From contig NZ_JAUQON010000011.1 in the NCBI RefSeq assembly GCF_030580955.1, positions 62,001-126,000 on the forward strand: DNA of 64,000 nt, given 5' to 3'. Positions within the stretch are counted from its first letter, which is position 1. Each line of letters begins with the position of its first letter. The notes under the pieces are model-generated. The model ran no database searches and was not told the DNA's origin. It saw only the letters and a program-made list of their open reading frames with translations. Both the position numbers and the translations under genes were made by a program. Below, piece after piece: positions 60,858-64,000 of this stretch. Source of the stretch: Hymenobacter convexus (GTDB taxonomy: Bacteria; Bacteroidota; Bacteroidia; Cytophagales; Hymenobacteraceae).

Positions 60858-61817
60858 ATGTCCAAGCTTCTACTGTTTGTCCTGCTGCTCGTCAGCCTCA
60901 CCGGCTTCGCCCAAACCAAAAACGTGGTGGTGGCCCAGGACGGCTCCGGCAACTATCGCACCGTGCAGGCCGCCCTCGACGCCGTGCCCCTCAACAACCG
61001 CACGCCCACGGTCATCTTCATCCGCAAAGGCATCTACAAGGAGAAGCTGAACCTGGCCAAAAAGAAAAATTTCGTGCGCCTCAAGGGCGAGGACGTGAAC
61101 ACCACCATCCTCACTTTCGACGACTACAACGGCCGCACCCCCGCCAACGGCGAGCCCCTCGGCACCTCCGAAGCCGCCACCTTCCGGGTGTTCGGCAACG
61201 ACTTTTCGGCCGAAAACATCACCTTCGAGAACACCGCCGGCACGGTAGGGCAGGGCCCCGCCATGTGGGTGTACGGCGACCGCGCCCGCTTCGTGGGCTG
61301 CCGCTTCCTGGGCTTCCGCGACACGCTGTACGTGTACGGCTACGGCAGCCGGCAGTACTACAAAGACTGCTATATCGAGGGCACTACCGACTACATTCTG
61401 GGCTCGGCCACGGCGTGGTTCGAAGACTGTACGCTGTTTTGCAAAACGGGCGGCACCGTCATTGTGGCCGCCTCCACGCCCGACAGCGTCCGCTACGGCA
61501 TCGTGATGCAGCGTTGCAAGATTGGCGGCGAGGCCCCGCCCGAGTCCTACTTCATTGCCCGTCCCTGGAAGCCCACCGGCAAAACCGTGCTGCTGAACTG
61601 CGAACTGGCCAACATCATCAAGCCCAAAGGCTGGGACCATTGGGGCAAAGAAAGCAACAAGCAGGATGCCTTTTTTGCCGAGTATAAGTCTATTGGGCCC
61701 GGCGCGGCGCCCAAGGCCCGCATCCTGTGGTCGCGGCAACTCACGCCCCAGCAGGCTGCTTTCTACACCCGCGAAGCCGTGTTGAACAACTGGGACCCCA
61801 CCGTCAGCGTGGATTAG
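60858..61817 (+). CDS. Pectinesterase (CE8), compact, without T9SS domain
   Basis: 319 residues from the ATG at 60858 (MSKLLLFVLLLVSLTGFAQ signal). Single CE8 domain: NVVVAQDGSGNYRTVQAALDAV, the acid/base Asp in FRDTLYVYG, the nucleophile Asp in TTDYILGSA, and ARPWKPTGKTV with the active-site Arg. The oxyanion Gln that precedes DTLY in the two large pectinesterases is Arg here (GFRDTLY). There is no C-terminal sorting domain, so it is probably periplasmic and acts on methylated oligomers. It follows the symporter; no pectin-type site was found upstream. Confidence 0.92.
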   Translation: MSKLLLFVLLLVSLTGFAQTKNVVVAQDGSGNYRTVQAALDAVPLNNRTPTVIFIRKGIYKEKLNLAKKKNFVRLKGEDVNTTILTFDDYNGRTPANGEPLGTSEAATFRVFGNDFSAENITFENTAGTVGQGPAMWVYGDRARFVGCRFLGFRDTLYVYGYGSRQYYKDCYIEGTTDYILGSATAWFEDCTLFCKTGGTVIVAASTPDSVRYGIVMQRCKIGGEAPPESYFIARPWKPTGKTVLLNCELANIIKPKGWDHWGKESNKQDAFFAEYKSIGPGAAPKARILWSRQLTPQQAAFYTREAVLNNWDPTVSVD

Positions 61818-61840
61818 CACAAAGCTTCGCGGTATTCTAA

Positions 61841-61881
61841 ACGGCGGCAGCCAGGACCAATTGGGCCCTGGCTGCCGCCGT
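61841..61881 (+). terminator. Hairpin after the compact pectinesterase
   Basis: Perfect 15-bp stem ACGGCGGCAGCCAGG / CCTGGCTGCCGCCGT with an 11-base loop, 23 bases past the stop; only a weak T-rich tail follows. Confidence 0.7.
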
Positions 61882-61950
61882 CATTTAGGGGCCAATCCAT
61901 CGTTTATACCAGCGCCGACTTCGGCGCCCAAGGCAGCCGGTTGCCTGAAT

Positions 61951-61960
61951 CAAACGTTTG
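61951..61960. promoter_or_regulatory. CAAACGTTTG palindrome upstream of kduD
   Basis: The same 10-bp palindrome as at 58736, here extended to the 12-bp TCAAACGTTTGA (61950-61961). It lies in the 428-base gap before kduD (61818-62245), which also holds a hairpin and site f and no gene. Confidence 0.55.
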
Positions 61961-62096
61961 ATGACCTTTGGGTTTATTAGAAAAATTCAATTTGCTGGCT
62001 GTGGTGCTGGCTGTCTGAATTGTTGGTGATTTTGTGGTTATTTAGGCCGGTAAAGGCATTTTAGGCACCAGAGGAGTCGGGGGTTTGGCGCATGGC

Positions 62097-62114
62097 ATCG
62101 TTCCCGGCAACGAT
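62097..62114 (+). promoter_or_regulatory. Pectin-locus palindrome, site f
   Basis: ATCGTTCCCGGCAACGAT, a near-perfect dyad, followed by TGCACAAAAATAG. The box AATCTTTA at 62163-62170 lies 48 bases downstream, a weak match to TAnnTTTG, with TTTG at 62145-62148. The kduD start is 131 bases from the site. Confidence 0.68.
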
Positions 62115-62245
62115 TGCACAAAAATAGATTGTCCAACTCTTGCTTTTGGCGGAGAGGAATGAAATCTTTATGAAGCAAAGCCGTCCCCAATCCGATGGCT
62201 TTGTCCATTTCAATAGTTCTCTTCCCTTCGCATTGTCCCTTTAGT

Positions 62246-63016
62246 ATGACTGCTTTCTCTTCCGCATTTAGTTTGGCTGGTAAGCGCGCCCTCGTGACGG
62301 GCTGCGACCGTGGTATCGGACAAGCCATTGCCCTCGGCCTGGCCGAGGCGGGCGCCGACATCATCGGCGTATCCATCCACATGCCGGCGGGCGGCGAAAC
62401 CGAGCTGGCCGTGCAGGCCCTGGGCCGCGAATACAAAGGCTATCAGGCCGACTTTGGCCAGCTGGAAGAGTTGCAGGGCTTCATCAAGCAGGTGCAGGCC
62501 GACTTTCCGGTCATCGACATTCTGTTCAACAACGCCGGTATCATCCGCCGCGCGCCGGCTGCCGAGCACTCCGACGAGGACTGGGACGCCGTGCTCAGCA
62601 TCAACCTCGACGCGCCCTTCCGTCTGGCCCGCGCCATCGGCGGCCAGATGCTGCAGAACGGCTCGGGCAAAATCGTCTTCACGGCCTCGCTGCTCACTTT
62701 CCAGGGCGGCATCAACGTGCCCAGCTACGCGGCCAGCAAAGGTGGCGTAGGCAGCCTGGTGAAGGCCCTGGCCAACGAATGGGCCGGCCGCGGCGTGAAC
62801 GTGAACGCCATTGCCCCCGGCTACGTGGCCACCGACAACACCGCCGCCCTGCGCCAGGACGAGGAGCGCAGCGCCGCCATCCTCTCGCGCATTCCGGCCG
62901 GCCGCTGGGCCCTGCCCACCGACTATGCCGGCCCGGCCGTGTTCCTGGCCTCGGCCGCTTCGGACTACGTGCACGGCACCATCCTCACCGTCGACGGCGG
63001 CTGGATGGGGCGGTAA
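62246..63016 (+). CDS. kduD: 2-dehydro-3-deoxy-D-gluconate 5-dehydrogenase (KduD)
   Basis: 256 residues from the ATG at 62246; the upstream in-frame start is unlikely. Classical short-chain dehydrogenase: cofactor loop TGCDRGIGQAIALGLAEAGADI, NNAGIIRR, catalytic Ser in FTASLLTFQGG, and YxxxK in SYAASKGGV. NVNAIAPGYVATDNTAALRQDEERSAAILSRIPAGRW is characteristic of KduD. It reduces 2,5-diketo-3-deoxygluconate to 2-keto-3-deoxygluconate in the unsaturated-galacturonate pathway. It lies next to kduI; the kinase and aldolase that follow in the pathway are outside the window. Confidence 0.9.
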   Translation: MTAFSSAFSLAGKRALVTGCDRGIGQAIALGLAEAGADIIGVSIHMPAGGETELAVQALGREYKGYQADFGQLEELQGFIKQVQADFPVIDILFNNAGIIRRAPAAEHSDEDWDAVLSINLDAPFRLARAIGGQMLQNGSGKIVFTASLLTFQGGINVPSYAASKGGVGSLVKALANEWAGRGVNVNAIAPGYVATDNTAALRQDEERSAAILSRIPAGRWALPTDYAGPAVFLASAASDYVHGTILTVDGGWMGR

Positions 63017-63130
63017 TTGACGTGTTAAGTTTTGAGGGTTGAATTTTGAGTTTTAAAACGCAACCCCGACTTCAGGAACAACAGCCCTGAACAACTCAAC
63101 ACGCAGCCTTCAACCCTCAACATTTAAAAG

Positions 63131-63961
63131 ATGACCCAGCGCTTTGCCATCGGCCCCCGCGAAACCGCCACGCTCAATACGAGCGGTATCCGGGAACATT
63201 TCCTGATTGAGAACATCTTCACAGCCGGCGAAATCGAGCTGACCTACACGCACTACGACCGCATGATTGTGGGTGGTGCTCAGCCCACCGGCGCGGCGCT
63301 GACCTTGCCCTGCCCGGAGTCGCTGAAAGCCAACTTCTTTCTGGAACGCCGCGAGTTGGGCGCCCTGAACGTGGGCGGCGCCGGCACCGTCACCGTGGAC
63401 GGTACGGTCTACGAGTTGGGTAACCAGGACTGCCTCTACGTGGGCATGGGCAACAAGGAAGTGGCCTTCGCCAGCGTGGACGCGGCCCGGCCGGCCAAGT
63501 TCTACCTCTTGTCTTCGCCGGCGCACGCGGTGCACCCCACCGCCCGCCGCACTCAGGCCGAAGCCACGCCCGTGGAAATGGGCGCGATGGAAACGGCCAA
63601 CGAGCGCACCATCTACAAATACATCTACCAGGAAGGCATCCAGAGCTGCCAGCTGGTGATGGGCCTCACCCAGCTCAAGCCGGGCAATGTGTGGAACACC
63701 ATGCCCAGCCACACGCACGACCGCCGCATGGAGGCCTATCTCTACTTCAACCTGCCCCAGGGCCAGCGCGTGCTGCACCTGCTGGGCGAGCCCACCGAAA
63801 CGCGCCCCCTGTGGGTGAGCAACGAGCAGGCCATTCTCTCGCCGCCGTGGTCCATCCACACCGGCTGCGGCTCCAGCAACTACGCCTTCATCTGGGGCAT
63901 GGCCGGCGAAAACCGCGAATACACCGACATGGACGCCGTGCCGCTCGACGCGCTGCGCTAA
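63131..63961 (+). CDS. kduI: 4-deoxy-L-threo-5-hexosulose-uronate ketol-isomerase (KduI)
   Basis: 276 residues, a cupin-fold zinc enzyme. NTSGIREHFLIENIFTAGEIELTYTHYDRMIVGG near the N-terminus and the zinc-ligand segment MPSHTHDRRMEAYLYFNLP (two His and a Glu) are KduI hallmarks. The C-terminus has SPPWSIHTGCGSSNYAFIWGMAGEN with a further ligand His. It isomerises 4-deoxy-5-ketouronate, formed from the GH105 product, to the KduD substrate. It is cytoplasmic, with no signal. The 114-base gap after kduD has an imperfect hairpin (TTGAGGGTTGAA / TTCAACCCTCAA), so cotranscription is not certain. Confidence 0.95.
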   Translation: MTQRFAIGPRETATLNTSGIREHFLIENIFTAGEIELTYTHYDRMIVGGAQPTGAALTLPCPESLKANFFLERRELGALNVGGAGTVTVDGTVYELGNQDCLYVGMGNKEVAFASVDAARPAKFYLLSSPAHAVHPTARRTQAEATPVEMGAMETANERTIYKYIYQEGIQSCQLVMGLTQLKPGNVWNTMPSHTHDRRMEAYLYFNLPQGQRVLHLLGEPTETRPLWVSNEQAILSPPWSIHTGCGSSNYAFIWGMAGENREYTDMDAVPLDALR

Positions 63962-64000
63962 CCCGATTTTTAAAAACTCCCACCCAATCATTTCACTCAT

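Noticed and set aside
63017..63130. Repetitive TTGAGGGTTGAA-type sequence between kduD and kduI considered as an operator
   Set aside because: It forms a loose, imperfect hairpin, and similar T/G-rich intergenic sequence occurs before the DUF6150 gene; nothing links it to regulation.
1..64000. Search for tRNA, rRNA, insertion sequences, prophage or integrase genes
   Set aside because: Nothing convincing was seen on either strand by eye; small RNAs cannot be excluded without folding or expression data.

Overview
The window looks like a chromosomal segment of a GC-rich member of the Bacteroidota, most likely Hymenobacter or a close relative in the Cytophagales. The evidence is the gliding-motility lipoproteins GldB and GldD, several secreted proteins ending in type IX secretion (T9SS) sorting domains, TAnnTTTG-type -7 promoter boxes, no obvious Shine-Dalgarno signals, and the HU / TPR / RNase G block next to mutY-ssb-gldD. 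I saw no rRNA, tRNA, CRISPR array, transposase or prophage gene. The species assignment is inference.

Layout. 1-4.9 kb: the end of an acyl-CoA dehydrogenase, an FN3/T9SS protein and two uncharacterised secreted proteins. 4.9-16.9 kb: DNA repair and RNA metabolism mixed with gliding genes (recG, gldD, ssb, mutY, HU, a TPR protein, a 29-codon ribosomal-protein-like gene, rng, an outer-membrane barrel, gldB, a glycosyltransferase, nth). 17.1-20.1 kb: an ECF sigma factor overlapping a small probable anti-sigma gene, a SpoIIAA-like protein and an MFS exporter. 20.1-25.0 kb: a Tat-exported molybdenum aldehyde oxidoreductase operon (PaoA-PaoB-PaoC type) ending with a MocA-like cytidylyltransferase. 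25.2-40.0 kb: a ComEA-like protein, two tandem alpha/beta hydrolases (one without its nucleophile serine), uvrA, a LamG/T9SS protein, a TspO-related protein, tpiA, a DUF6150 protein, an ABC exporter pair and prmA.

40.2-64.0 kb is a pectin-degradation locus: PL1 pectate lyase, LacI-family regulator, an MG2/TonB-plug chimera, two T9SS-secreted CE8 pectinesterases, a small T9SS protein carrying only an unassigned module, a CE12-GH28 fusion, a GH105 hydrolase, a sodium/solute symporter, a third CE8, KduD and KduI. The T9SS-tagged proteins would cut and de-esterify pectin at the surface. The proteins with only a signal peptide would finish oligomers in the periplasm. The symporter would import monomers, and KduI/KduD would lead to 2-keto-3-deoxygluconate. 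No SusC/SusD pair lies in the window.

Three signals cut across this gene list. (1) Ten copies of a long-armed palindromic element sit just downstream of stop codons, three of them in successive gaps of the oxidoreductase operon. (2) An 18-bp palindrome, ATCGTTSCCGGSAACGAT, occurs upstream of six pectin genes, always in the same orientation and 48, 49 or 59 bp from a TAATATTG-like box; this looks like an activator-type regulon signal. (3) A roughly 200-residue module is shared by three pectin-locus proteins, is tandemly duplicated in one and stands nearly alone in another; I cannot assign it to a known family.
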